64,000 nt of DNA, taken from DAIQRJ01 sp963708795 (GTDB taxonomy: Bacteria > Actinomycetota > Actinomycetes > Propionibacteriales > DAIQRJ01). Below, piece after piece: positions 50,345-58,665 of this stretch. Both the position numbers and the translations under genes were made by a program. The notes beneath the pieces are model-generated. The model was given only the letters and a program-made list of their open reading frames with translations, had not been told where the DNA came from and searched no databases. Numbering within the stretch: position 1 is the stretch's first letter; every line of letters starts with the position of its first letter. The stretch spans positions 558,001-622,000 of the forward strand of contig CAVPUH010000006.1 in NCBI GenBank assembly GCA_963708795.1, given 5' to 3'.

Positions 50345-50350
50345 TACTGT
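50345..50350 (+). promoter_or_regulatory. -10 box TACTGT before zwf
   Basis: TANNNT hexamer ending 5 nt before the GTG at 50356. The spacing is short for a leaderless start, so the ATG at 50364 is not excluded only by position; it is out of frame, however. Confidence 0.4.
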
Positions 50351-50355
50351 GCCGC

Positions 50356-51756
50356 GTGACCGATGATCGACCGACCGTGTTCATCCTCTACGGAGGAACG
50401 GGCGACCTGGCCAAGCGCATGGTCTTGCCGGCCTTCTACGACCTGTACCTCCGCGGCCTCCTGCCCGACCGCTGGAAGCTCGTCGGCAACGGTCGCGGCG
50501 ACGTCGCCCACGAGGACTTCCAGGCTCACATCCACGACGTCCTCACCGAGTTCGCCCAGGCCCCGGATCCCGCCGAGTGGGCCGGCTTCGCCGCGAACGT
50601 CCTCTTCGCCGGCGGCGGCTTCCGCCACGACGACCCGGGCAGCCTGCTGGACGTCATCGGCGACGCCCACGCCGCACTGGGGACGACGGCGCAGCTCATC
50701 CACTACCTGGCCATCCCGCCGACCACGTTCGAGCCGACGACCGAGGCCATCAAGGCACACGGTCTCAACACCGGCTCGAAGGTCGTCTACGAGAAGCCCT
50801 ACGGCACGTCACCGGAGAGCTTCGAGGAACTCGACACGCTGGTGCACACCGTGTTCGACGAGGAGCAGGTGTACCGGATCGACCACTTCCTCGGTAAGGA
50901 AGCGACCCAGAACCTGCACATGCTCCGGTTCGCCAACACACTGTTCGGCGACACCTGGAACCACGACCACATCGAGCAGGTGCAGATCGACGTCCCGGAG
51001 ACGCTGGACATCGCCGATCGGGCCGCGTTCTACGACGAGACCGGCGCCGCTCTCGACATGCTCGTCACCCATCTCTTCCAGGTGGCCGCCGAAGTGGCGA
51101 TGGAGCCGCCGACCTCGTTCGCCTCCGAGGATCTGCAGACCGCGCGGGAGTCCGTGATCGCCGCGTTCCGCCCGCTCGACCCCGACGAGAGCGTGCTCGG
51201 GCAGTACGCGAGCTTCCGGGCGACCGACGGGATCGCCGACGACTCCACCACGGACACGTTCGTCGCCGCCCGGCTCTGGATCGACACCGACCGCTGGCAC
51301 GGCGTGCCGTTCCTCCTGCGGACCGGGAAGAAGATGGCCGCGAGTGCCCAGCGCGTGAGCCTCGTCTACCGGACGCCGGACGGACCGGTGCACTCGGCCG
51401 GGTCGCTGCCCGGAGTCGTGGCGTTCGATCTGGCCGGCAGTGGTGGCATCGAGATCCAGATGACGGTCAAGAAGCCGGGTCCCGGCTTCGAGCCCGCCGA
51501 GGCGTGCCAGACGTTGCGGCTGGATCAGGTGAGTGACGGGGCGATGGCGCCGTACACGTCGCTCCTGCACGACGTCGTCGCGGGCGACCGCTCGCTGTTC
51601 ACCAGCGCACCCGGCCTTCGCGCTGCGTTCGCCGCCTTCGCGCCGCTGCTCGGGGACCGGCGGCCGGCTGTGGTTCCGTACGACGACGACAGCTGGGGTC
51701 CCGCCGAAGCGGACGCCCTGGCCGGGACCCGCGGCTGGATCGTCGGCTCATCCTGA
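50356..51756 (+). CDS. zwf: Glucose-6-phosphate dehydrogenase
   Basis: NADP-dependent oxidation of glucose 6-phosphate, entry to the pentose phosphate path. 466 residues from the GTG at 50356. Nucleotide motif FILYGGTGDLAKRMVLPAFY, EKPYGTS, and the catalytic-site signature YRIDHFLGKEATQN (with the His and Lys of the active site). The C-terminal domain follows with RTGKKMAASAQRV. It belongs to a divergent actinobacterial group (glucose-6-phosphate 1-dehydrogenase-like). Position between the PucR regulator and fabD is not the mycobacterial one, so it is an insertion; it can supply NADPH for fatty-acid synthesis. A separate F420-dependent enzyme for the same substrate is at 23461-24453. Confidence 0.9.
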   Translation: MTDDRPTVFILYGGTGDLAKRMVLPAFYDLYLRGLLPDRWKLVGNGRGDVAHEDFQAHIHDVLTEFAQAPDPAEWAGFAANVLFAGGGFRHDDPGSLLDVIGDAHAALGTTAQLIHYLAIPPTTFEPTTEAIKAHGLNTGSKVVYEKPYGTSPESFEELDTLVHTVFDEEQVYRIDHFLGKEATQNLHMLRFANTLFGDTWNHDHIEQVQIDVPETLDIADRAAFYDETGAALDMLVTHLFQVAAEVAMEPPTSFASEDLQTARESVIAAFRPLDPDESVLGQYASFRATDGIADDSTTDTFVAARLWIDTDRWHGVPFLLRTGKKMAASAQRVSLVYRTPDGPVHSAGSLPGVVAFDLAGSGGIEIQMTVKKPGPGFEPAEACQTLRLDQVSDGAMAPYTSLLHDVVAGDRSLFTSAPGLRAAFAAFAPLLGDRRPAVVPYDDDSWGPAEADALAGTRGWIVGSS

Positions 51757-51849
51757 CCTCGCCGTTGTCCGGTTCCCACAACGACTCGCCATCGAATTCG
51801 TCTGTTCGTATGCCGTCATCGTCGCGTTCGACAGGACAGAGTTAGGGCC

Positions 51850-53046
51850 GTGCTTGCCGTCGTCGCGCCCGGACAGGGCGCCCAGGTCCCTGGATTCCTG
51901 TCCTCGTGGCTCGAAGACCCCGCGTTCGCCGATCGGCTGAACTGGTTGTCGGCTGTCGCCGACATCGACCTCGCCCACTTCGGGACCGTCGCCGATGCCG
52001 ACACCATCCGCGACACCGCGATCGCCCAGCCGCTCCTCGTCGGCACCGCGCTCGTCGCGGCACTCCAGTTGTTCCCTCGCCCGGGCGACGCGTTCCAGTC
52101 CATCGGCATCGCCGCCGGGCACAGCGTCGGCGAGATCTCCGCAGCCGCGGGCATCGGCGTCCTCACGGCCGAACAGGCGATGGTGTTCGTGCGCGAGCGC
52201 GGCAAGGCGATGGCCACCTCCGCCGCCCAGACGGCCACCGGGATGACCGCCGTGCTCGGGGGGGACCGCGACGAGGTACTGGCCGCGCTGGCCGCGCACG
52301 ACCTGACGGCGGCGAACCACAACGGACCCGGACAGATCGTCGCCGCCGGCACCACCGAGCAACTCGCAGCGCTCGCGGCCGCACCACCCGCGAAGGCCCG
52401 GCTCGTGCCGCTCAGCGTGGCCGGGGCGTTCCACACGCAGCACATGGCCGGCGCGGTCGCGACCCTGGGTCACTTCGCGCGGGCCATCAGCACGCACGAC
52501 CCCCGCACCCGGCTGTTGTCGAACCGCGACGGCCAGGTCGTGCACGACGGCCGGGCCGTCCTCGAGCGGTTGGTGACCCAGGTGAGCACACCGGTGCGAT
52601 GGGACCTCTGCATGCAGACGATGCTCGACCTGGGTGTCACCGGCGTCCTCGAGATGCCACCGGCCGGCACGCTCACGGGCATCGCGCGACGGGCGCTCCC
52701 CGGGGTGGCCACGTTCGCGCTCAAGACACCGGACCAACTCGACGACGCCCGGGCCTTCGTCGCCGAGCATGCCAGCGTCTCCCCCCTCGAGGGTCAGCCC
52801 TCGTGGCGCCTCCTGGTGGCGCCGGCGAAGGGGACGTTCGTGCGTGACGAAGCTCTCGTCGACTCCTCCACCGGCCATCACCTCGCGCCTGGGACGCCGA
52901 TCGGTGTCGTCAAAAGTCTGCGCGACGCGACGACAGTGAATGCGGTGCACGGCGGAGTCGTGGTCGAATGGCTGGTCGAGGAGGGCGATCCGGTCGCACC
53001 GGGTCAACCTCTTCTGCGTGTCCACCCGGTCTCGGCCGTCGACTGA
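51850..53046 (+). CDS. fabD: Malonyl-CoA:ACP transacylase with C-terminal biotinyl-like domain
   Basis: Loads malonyl groups on ACP. 398 residues; FabD enzymes have about 300-310. Residues 1-305 are FabD: VLAVVAPGQGAQVPGFL, GIAAGHSVGEISAAAG (nucleophilic Ser in GHSVGE), NHNGPGQIVAAG, LSVAGAFHTQHM (catalytic His) and PVRWDLCMQTML. The extra 90 residues form a biotinyl/lipoyl-like half-barrel (VAPAKGTFV; HLAPGTPIGVV; HGGVVVEWLVEEGDPVAPGQ). At the hairpin where BCCP has AMKM it reads KSLRDATTV, so the acceptor Lys is replaced and the domain probably cannot be modified. Followed by acpP, fabF and accD in order. Confidence 0.9.
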   Translation: MLAVVAPGQGAQVPGFLSSWLEDPAFADRLNWLSAVADIDLAHFGTVADADTIRDTAIAQPLLVGTALVAALQLFPRPGDAFQSIGIAAGHSVGEISAAAGIGVLTAEQAMVFVRERGKAMATSAAQTATGMTAVLGGDRDEVLAALAAHDLTAANHNGPGQIVAAGTTEQLAALAAAPPAKARLVPLSVAGAFHTQHMAGAVATLGHFARAISTHDPRTRLLSNRDGQVVHDGRAVLERLVTQVSTPVRWDLCMQTMLDLGVTGVLEMPPAGTLTGIARRALPGVATFALKTPDQLDDARAFVAEHASVSPLEGQPSWRLLVAPAKGTFVRDEALVDSSTGHHLAPGTPIGVVKSLRDATTVNAVHGGVVVEWLVEEGDPVAPGQPLLRVHPVSAVD

Positions 53047-53170
53047 CGACCTGGTCCGGGCCGGTCAGCCCGATCGGCCGGCAGCCGAACGCTCGTATCC
53101 GTACCCGTCGACACTCATGAAGTACCGGCGGTGGCATCAGCCGCCGCCGTTCACACGAAAGGGAATCCGT

Positions 53171-53416
53171 ATGGCCAGCACCGAAGAGATCCGCACCGGA
53201 CTCGCTGAGATCGTCAACGAGGTCGCCGGAGTCTCGGTCGAGGACGTCACCCTCGACAAGTCGTTCACCGACGACCTCGACGTCGACTCGCTGTCGATGG
53301 TCGAAGTGGTCGTCGAGGCCGAAGAGCGCTTCGGCGTGAAGATTCCCGACGACCAGGTGAAGAACCTCAAGACGGTCGGCGATGCGGTGGCGTACATCGA
53401 GCGCGAGCAGGGCTGA
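53171..53416 (+). CDS. acpP: Acyl carrier protein
   Basis: 81 residues from the ATG at 53171 (MASTEEIRTGLAEIVNEVAG). The phosphopantetheine attachment site is Ser40 in DDLDVDSLSMVEVV. AEERFGVKIPDDQVKNLKTV and the terminal helix DAVAYIEREQG are standard for type II ACP. GAAAGGGAATCC precedes the ATG. It sits between fabD and fabF, as AcpM does in mycobacteria, but without the long AcpM C-terminal extension. It carries the growing chain between FabD, FabF and the reductases, which are not in the window. Confidence 0.97.
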   Translation: MASTEEIRTGLAEIVNEVAGVSVEDVTLDKSFTDDLDVDSLSMVEVVVEAEERFGVKIPDDQVKNLKTVGDAVAYIEREQG

Positions 53417-53517
53417 GCGAGCCGTCGCCCCGGGGCCGCGCCCGCACACCGGCGCGGCCCGTCGTCGCCCCACCCTGACCACTTTGTACGAGCCACCCCT
53501 GCACGAGGGAGTACCGC

Positions 53518-54777
53518 ATGTCGCCCACGGTCGTCGTCACCGGACTCGGTGCCACCACTCCCCTGGGCGGTGACGTCGCGTCGACGTGGGAGGGCATGCT
53601 CGCCGGGCGGAGCGGCGTGCGGCTGCTCACGGGCGAGAAGTACGACGTCCTGCCGGTCCGGATCGCGGCCACCCTGGTCGTCGAGCCGACCGACGTCCTC
53701 AGCCGGGTCGAGTCCCGGCGGCTCGACCGCAACGAACAGGCCGGCCTCATCGCGGCCCGGGAGGCGTGGGCGGACTCCGGGCTCGCCGCCATCGACGACG
53801 ACATCGACCGCACCCGGCTCGTCGTCTCGGTCGGGACGGGAATCGGCGGGCTCCACACCCTGCTCTCCTCCTACGACACGCTGAACAACGAAGGCGCGCG
53901 CAAGGTCTCCCCGTACACGATCCCGATGATCATGCCGAACGGCGCCGCCGGCTGGATCGGCGTCGAGTTCCGCGCCCGCGGTGGCGTGCACGCACCGGTC
54001 TCGGCCTGCGCGTCCGGCAACGAGGCGATCGCTCGAGGGTTCGATCTGATCCGCTCGGGGGCCGCCGACGTCGCCGTGGTCGGCGGCGCTGAGGCCGTCG
54101 TCCATCCGCTCCCGTTGGCGTCCTTCGCCGCCATGAAGGCACTGTCGGCTCGCAACGACGACCCGGCGACCGCGTCCCGGCCGTTCGACGCCGACCGGGA
54201 CGGCTTCGTGCTCGGCGAGGGAGCGGGCATCCTCGTGCTGGAGTCGGCCGAGTTCGCCGCGGCTCGCGGCGCCCACGTCTACGCGACGGTTCTCGGCGCC
54301 GGGCTCTCGGGCGACGGGCACCACATCGCCCAGCCCGAGCCGAGCGGCCTCGGTGCGACGCTCGCGATGCGCCGGGCGCTGGAAGGTGCAGGCGTCGACC
54401 CGGGCGACGTCGTGCACGTGAACGCCCACTCGACCTCGACGCCGGTCGGCGACATCGCCGAGGCGAAGGCCATCCACGCCGCGCTCGGCTCCGAGCACGC
54501 ACGGCGGGTGCTCGTCACGGCGCCGAAGTCGACGATGGGCCATCTCCTCGGTGCGGCGGGCGCGGTCGAGTCGATCCAGACCGTCCTCAGCCTGCACCAC
54601 GGCAAGGTGCCGCCGACGATCAACCTCGACAAGCTCGACCCCGACATCGACCTCGATGTCGCGACGAGCGTCCGCGAACTCCCCTCCCCGGTGAACGAAG
54701 GCGCCACCCCCGTGGCCCTCAACAACTCCTTCGGCTTCGGCGGGGCGAACGCCGCGATCGTGTTCGGGAAAGCGTGA
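53518..54777 (+). CDS. fabF: Beta-ketoacyl-ACP synthase II
   Basis: Condenses malonyl-ACP with acyl-ACP in chain elongation. 419 residues. Catalytic Cys in PVSACASGNEAIARG; first His in VNAHSTSTPVGDIAEAKA; the Lys-His segment TAPKSTMGHLLGAAGAVESI; the C-terminal glycine-rich loop NNSFGFGGANAAIVF. MSPTVVVTGLGATTPLGGD at the start is the usual FabF/KasA beginning. The stop overlaps the accD start (GTGA, 54774-54777). In mycobacteria two such genes (kasA, kasB) occupy this position; here there is one. Confidence 0.96.
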   Translation: MSPTVVVTGLGATTPLGGDVASTWEGMLAGRSGVRLLTGEKYDVLPVRIAATLVVEPTDVLSRVESRRLDRNEQAGLIAAREAWADSGLAAIDDDIDRTRLVVSVGTGIGGLHTLLSSYDTLNNEGARKVSPYTIPMIMPNGAAGWIGVEFRARGGVHAPVSACASGNEAIARGFDLIRSGAADVAVVGGAEAVVHPLPLASFAAMKALSARNDDPATASRPFDADRDGFVLGEGAGILVLESAEFAAARGAHVYATVLGAGLSGDGHHIAQPEPSGLGATLAMRRALEGAGVDPGDVVHVNAHSTSTPVGDIAEAKAIHAALGSEHARRVLVTAPKSTMGHLLGAAGAVESIQTVLSLHHGKVPPTINLDKLDPDIDLDVATSVRELPSPVNEGATPVALNNSFGFGGANAAIVFGKA

Positions 54778-56204
54778 GCATGACCGCGCCCGCCAAGGTG
54801 AAGGTGCCTCGCGAGCAGGACTTCCGGTATCCGCCGACCCGGCTCGCCGCTCTCCTCGACGACGGGGTGTTCGACTACCTGACTCCACTCGACGAATCCG
54901 GCATGGTCGCCGTCACCGGCCGGATGAAGGGCGTCGAGATCGTGGCGTTCTGCAGCGACCCGACGATCATGGGCGGGGCCATGGGCGTCGACGGCTGCGC
55001 GGTCGTCGTCCAGGCCTACGAGGAAGCGCTGCGACGCGGTGTCCCGATCGTCGGCGTGTGGCACTCCGGCGGTGCCCGGCTCGCCGAAGGCGTCGTCTCC
55101 CTGCACGCGGTGGGCCTCATCTTCCACGCGATGACGCGGGCGTCGGGCAAGATCCCGCAACTCTCGGTGGTGCTCGGCGCGGCGGCCGGGGGCGCGGCCT
55201 ACGGACCGGCGCTGACCGACGTCGTGATCCTGGGTCCGGAGGGGCGGATCTTCGTCACCGGCCCCGAGGTCGTGCGCTCGGTCACCGGCGAGGACGTCGA
55301 CATGCTCCGGCTCGGCGGGCCCGAGCCGCACGGTCGGCGCTCCGGCGTCGTCCACGTCGTGACCGAGTCCGAGGCCGAGGCCATCGAGCGGGCCCGGTCG
55401 CTCATCTCGCTCCTCGCCGACGTCCGCACGGTCGACGCGGCGGACGTTCCCGACGTCGACCTGTCGGCGCTCCTCCCCGAGGCCGTCAACCGGGCCTACG
55501 ACGTGCACCCGCTGCTGAAGAGCCTGCTCGACGAGGACTCGACCCTCGAGCTCCACCCGCGCTGGGCACCGAACGTCGTGACGACGCTCGGCCGGTTGGG
55601 CGGTGGGACGGTCGGCGTCATCGCGAACAACCCGCTCCGCCTCGGTGGCTGCCTCGATGCGACCTCGGCGGAGAAGGCGGCGCGGTTCGTCAGGATGTGC
55701 GACGCGTTCGGCATCCCGATGCTGGTCGTCGTCGATGTCCCCGGATATCTCCCCGGGGTCGGGCAGGAGTGGGACGGTGTCGTCCGTCGCGGCGCCAAGC
55801 TGCTGCACGCGTTCGGTGACGCTGTGGTGCCGCGCGTGACGCTCGTGACCCGCAAGGCCTACGGCGGCGCGTACATCGCGATGAACGCCAGATCCCTCGG
55901 CGCCACCAGGGTGTTCGCCTGGCCGGGAGCGCAGATCGCGGTGATGGGCGCTGTCGCGGCCGTCCGCATCCTGCACCGGCGACGCCTGGCCGATGTCGAA
56001 CCCGAGCTCCGGCCGCAGATGGAGGCAGAGCTGGCGGTCGAACACGAGAAGATCGCCGGCGGCATCGACAAGGCGCGGGAGATCGGCGTCATCGACGACG
56101 TCGTCGAGCCGGTGGCCACGCGGTCCGTGCTCGCCGCCGCCCTGGCCAGCGCCCAGGCGGCGGATCCGGGCGCACGCGGACATCACGGGAACATCCCGCT
56201 CTAG
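54774..56204 (+). CDS. accD: Acyl-CoA carboxylase carboxyltransferase subunit
   Basis: Transfers the carboxyl group from carboxybiotin to acetyl- or propionyl-CoA. 476 residues from the GTG at 54774 (VSMTAPAKVKVPREQDF). Single-chain beta-type fold with both crotonase halves: VAVTGRMKGVEIVAFCSDPT, WHSGGARLAEGVVSLHAVG (CoA oxyanion), GAAAGGAAYGPALTDVV, then VVDVPGYLPGVGQEWDG, RKAYGGAYIAMNARSLG and GAQIAVMGAVAAV. The AccD6 position downstream of fabF supports acetyl-CoA as main substrate. A biotin carboxylase/BCCP (AccA-like) subunit is not in the window. It ends convergent with a MarR gene, overlapping it by 4 nt. Confidence 0.92.
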   Translation: MSMTAPAKVKVPREQDFRYPPTRLAALLDDGVFDYLTPLDESGMVAVTGRMKGVEIVAFCSDPTIMGGAMGVDGCAVVVQAYEEALRRGVPIVGVWHSGGARLAEGVVSLHAVGLIFHAMTRASGKIPQLSVVLGAAAGGAAYGPALTDVVILGPEGRIFVTGPEVVRSVTGEDVDMLRLGGPEPHGRRSGVVHVVTESEAEAIERARSLISLLADVRTVDAADVPDVDLSALLPEAVNRAYDVHPLLKSLLDEDSTLELHPRWAPNVVTTLGRLGGGTVGVIANNPLRLGGCLDATSAEKAARFVRMCDAFGIPMLVVVDVPGYLPGVGQEWDGVVRRGAKLLHAFGDAVVPRVTLVTRKAYGGAYIAMNARSLGATRVFAWPGAQIAVMGAVAAVRILHRRRLADVEPELRPQMEAELAVEHEKIAGGIDKAREIGVIDDVVEPVATRSVLAAALASAQAADPGARGHHGNIPL

Positions 56205-56692
56205 TCGTCGGTCGCGAGATCCTCCGTGGCGCTGCGCCCGGCCGCGCCGGTCCGGGCGAGGAAGTCGGCGATCGTCGCGAGCTGGGCGTCGTCGTAGCCC
56301 GAACAGATCCGACCGAGCGACGCGTTCATCCCGGAGTACAGCGACAGCACCTCCGCGGCTCGATCGTCGACCGCCTTCACGACGACGGCGCGCCGGTCCG
56401 AGGGATCGCGCTCCCGAACCGCCCAACCGGCGCGCTCGAGCCGGTCGAGGACACCCGTGACGGTGGCCGGATGCAGCCCCATCCGCCGCGCGAGCTCTCC
56501 CGGACCCAGGGGGCCGTGCCGGTTGACGACGTCGAGCGTCTCGAGATCGACGTCCTTCAGTCGCAGCCGTGCCCCGACCTGCCGGTTCAGCAGCGAGAGC
56601 TGCAACCCGAGTTCTCGCATCGACGCCCTGATCGCCGCGGTCGACTGGCGTCGGCCGGGCGGTGGCCCGCTGGCATTTATTTTGAGATTCAT
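56201..56692 (-). CDS. MarR-family transcriptional regulator
   Basis: 163 residues. Winged helix: HGPLGPGELARRMGLHPATV, then TGVLDRLERAGWAVRERDPS and DRRAVVVKAV (wing). N- and C-terminal helices would make the dimer. The divergent gene 108 nt away encodes an NAD(P)-binding protein, the usual MarR arrangement of regulator and stress- or detoxification gene. GAAAGAAG lies ahead of the ATG. An inverted repeat (AGATT/AATCT) overlaps the start codon and a TATAAT of the opposite strand, so it can repress both directions. Confidence 0.88.
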   Translation of the reverse strand: MNLKINASGPPPGRRQSTAAIRASMRELGLQLSLLNRQVGARLRLKDVDLETLDVVNRHGPLGPGELARRMGLHPATVTGVLDRLERAGWAVRERDPSDRRAVVVKAVDDRAAEVLSLYSGMNASLGRICSGYDDAQLATIADFLARTGAAGRSATEDLATDD

Positions 56693-56699
56693 ATAATCT
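56685..56699. promoter_or_regulatory. MarR-type operator and divergent promoter
   Basis: AGATT-CATAT-AATCT is a perfect 5-bp inverted repeat in the only AT-rich stretch around. It contains a TATAAT (56692-56697, plus strand) and covers the ATG of the MarR gene. Binding by the MarR protein is inference. Confidence 0.5.
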
Positions 56700-56799
56700 T
56701 CTTTCAGTACATTCAGCGTCCGCGATCATACGGTACCGACATCACGGTAGCGGAGTTCGCCGCGATTCGCTGTCCCACGCCGACACCACGGAGTCCGCC

Positions 56800-57462
56800 A
56801 TGAAGCTCACCATCGTCGCCGCTACCGGCCGTATCGGCCGGATCCTCGTGGACCGCGCCGTCGCCGACGGTCACGAGGTCACCGCCGTGGCCAGGCGTCC
56901 TGTCGGCTTTCCGGCCGGCGTCCGCACGTTCGCCGCCGACCTCGGCACTGCCGCACCTGGGGACCTGGTGACGGCGATCGAGTCCGCCGACGCGGTGCTC
57001 TCCGGACTCGGACCACGCAAGGCGGCCGAGGCGGGCATCGCCTCCGCAGGAACCCGGACGATCGTCGACGCGATGGACCTGACCCTGGTGCGACGCCTGG
57101 TGGTCGTCAGTGCGGCCCCCATCGGCTCGATGCCGTCGCCCGACCGGCCGCACCCACCAGCCGACCCGGGCGACGGGTTCTTCGTCCGCCACCTCTTCAA
57201 CCCGATGACGAAGGCGTTGCTGAAGCGACCGTTCGCCGACCTGGCCCTGATGGAGGACATGCTCCGGGCGAGCGACCTGGACTGGACCGCGGTACGACCG
57301 CCCCGCCTGAACGACAAACCGCTGAGCACGACCTATCGCACGGCGTACGGGCGAAGTGTCCGCCGCGGCATGCTGGCGTCCCGCGCCGACGTCGCCGACC
57401 TGATGCTGCGGCTCCTGGGGGATCCGGCGGCGAGCCGGCAGACCGTCGCGATCGCGAACTAG
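56800..57462 (+). CDS. NAD(P)-binding oxidoreductase (atypical SDR, NmrA/BVR-B-like)
   Basis: 220 residues. Glycine-rich start MKLTIVAATGRIGRILVDRA, with the GATGxxG-type motif here as AATGRIG. Then VTAVARRPVGFPAG, ADAVLSGLGPRKAAEAG, VRRLVVVSAAPIGSMPSP and DWTAVRPPRLNDKPLS. This is the biliverdin reductase B/NmrA-like atypical SDR group, which lacks the classic YxxxK pair. The substrate is unknown. CGGAG is positioned 7 nt before the ATG. Controlled in all likelihood by the divergent MarR protein. Confidence 0.85.
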   Translation: MKLTIVAATGRIGRILVDRAVADGHEVTAVARRPVGFPAGVRTFAADLGTAAPGDLVTAIESADAVLSGLGPRKAAEAGIASAGTRTIVDAMDLTLVRRLVVVSAAPIGSMPSPDRPHPPADPGDGFFVRHLFNPMTKALLKRPFADLALMEDMLRASDLDWTAVRPPRLNDKPLSTTYRTAYGRSVRRGMLASRADVADLMLRLLGDPAASRQTVAIAN

Positions 57463-57911
57463 TCGTCGAACCCGAAGGTCAGGATCGCCGGCACCACGCC
57501 CGACCCGAGCGCACGCAACACGTCCAGCTCCGGCGGCACCACCGGGTCGGGCAGGTCGTCGAGGTCGAACCATCCGAGGTCGCTCGCCTTGTCCGGTTCT
57601 CGACGAACCGGGTCGACCTCCGGCGGGCAGTCGGCCTCGTAGTAGTAGTCCGCCCGCTGCTCGATCGGGCCGCCGGGCGCGGTCCGATGCTGGGCGCAGA
57701 CCGGCCGAAGGGCATGGCGGTCGAGCACGACACCGGTCTCCTCGGCCAGTTCGCGCGCGGCCGCGGCCAGGCACGACTCGCCGGGTTCGACGTGACCGGC
57801 CGGAAGCGCCCAGTAGCCGTCCCGGTACCCGGTACCGGACCGCCGGAGGAGGACGACCTGCCGTCCTCGGCGGAGGACGACGAACGCGGCCGGCACGAGC
57901 GCGAACGGCAT
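57459..57911 (-). CDS. Nudix hydrolase
   Basis: 150 residues from the ATG at 57911 (MPFALVPAAFVVLRRG); the frame is open to 57989, but that start would overlap the DUF3145 gene. The Nudix box GHVEPGESCLAAAARELAEE followed by TGV matches G-x5-E-x7-R-E-x2-E-E-x-G. Pyrophosphohydrolase of a nucleoside diphosphate derivative or an oxidised nucleotide; specificity not evident. C-terminal segment KASDLGWFDLDDLPDPVVPP is typical of MutT-like members. Lies directly downstream of the DUF3145 gene. Confidence 0.9.
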   Translation of the reverse strand: MPFALVPAAFVVLRRGRQVVLLRRSGTGYRDGYWALPAGHVEPGESCLAAAARELAEETGVVLDRHALRPVCAQHRTAPGGPIEQRADYYYEADCPPEVDPVRREPDKASDLGWFDLDDLPDPVVPPELDVLRALGSGVVPAILTFGFDD

Positions 57912-57960
57912 GTCAGCGCGGCAGTCGGTGCTGGCCGGCGGAACGGGCAACGGAGCGACG

Positions 57961-58455
57961 TCAGCCGACGCGGTGCAGCCAGCGGACACTGGCGTCCTCG
58001 CCGGCGTGCCGGAACGACTCGAGCTCGTCGTCCCAGGGTGAACCGAGGAGCTTGGCGATCTGGTCCTCCAGGGGTCCCTGGCCGAGCATCGCCGACACGA
58101 TCGCGGCCTTCAGCCGCTCCTCCGGCACCATGACGTCGCCGTGCGGGCCGGTCACGGCGTGGTAGATGCCGAGGTCGGGCGTGTAGGCGTACCGGCTGCC
58201 TTCGCTGGTGCCGGCCGGGTCCTCGGTGATCTCGTACCGCACGTGCGACCAGCCCCGGAGGGCCGAGGCGAGCCGGGCTCCGGAGCCACGCTCACCGGCC
58301 CAGGACATCTCGGTGCGGTAGCTGCCGGGCTGAGCCGGCTGGGGAATCCACTCGAGCTGGGGTCGATCGGACAGCACCCCGGCGATGGCCCACTCGATGT
58401 GGGGGCACACGGCTGAGGGTGCGCTGTGGATGTAGATCACACCTCGGGTCTGCAT
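57961..58455 (-). CDS. DUF3145 family protein
   Basis: 164 residues beginning MQTRGVIYIHSAPSAVCPHI, the DUF3145 hallmark, followed by EWAIAGVLSDRPQLEWIPQP and ALRGWSHVRYEITEDP, and ending WDDELESFRHAGEDASVRWL. Actinobacterial, cytoplasmic, of unknown function. In streptomycetes the gene follows the fabD-fabH-acpP-fabF cluster, and here it is again within 2 kb of accD, which suggests a link with fatty-acid synthesis by context only. Confidence 0.9.
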   Translation of the reverse strand: MQTRGVIYIHSAPSAVCPHIEWAIAGVLSDRPQLEWIPQPAQPGSYRTEMSWAGERGSGARLASALRGWSHVRYEITEDPAGTSEGSRYAYTPDLGIYHAVTGPHGDVMVPEERLKAAIVSAMLGQGPLEDQIAKLLGSPWDDELESFRHAGEDASVRWLHRVG

Positions 58456-58577
58456 ACGGCACCTCGTCGGTCGTCGGGTCGGTCGTTGCCCTTCTCGGCA
58501 GATTTCGCCTTCCCCAGCGATCTGCCCGGCAACGTCAAGACCCGACTCGGGCCGTGGTGCTATGTGCTCTTCGGTTG

Positions 58578-58605
58578 TGACGTGACGGGTCGAGCTGTCA
58601 CGTCA
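58578..58605. promoter_or_regulatory. 9-bp inverted repeat upstream of DUF3145 gene
   Basis: TGACGTGAC and GTCACGTCA are perfect complements around the 10-nt spacer GGGTCGAGCT, 123 nt upstream of the DUF3145 start. It may be an operator for that gene or a terminator for the VWA operon that ends at 58666. Confidence 0.45.
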
Positions 58606-58665
58606 GCACCATTGTGCCCACGAATCACACCCGTGTCACCCTTCGACGGCGGCGACCGAGCGGGG

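Noticed and set aside
49015..51756. A 913-residue PucR-Zwf fusion protein
   Set aside because: The PucR part loses its HTH near 50155 and continues in a meaningless frame before it enters zwf. The HTH is present in the neighbouring frame, so this is a frameshift artefact and two separate genes.
52774..53043. A functional biotin carboxyl carrier domain on FabD
   Set aside because: The AMKM acceptor motif is replaced by SLRD, so there is no lysine at the hairpin.
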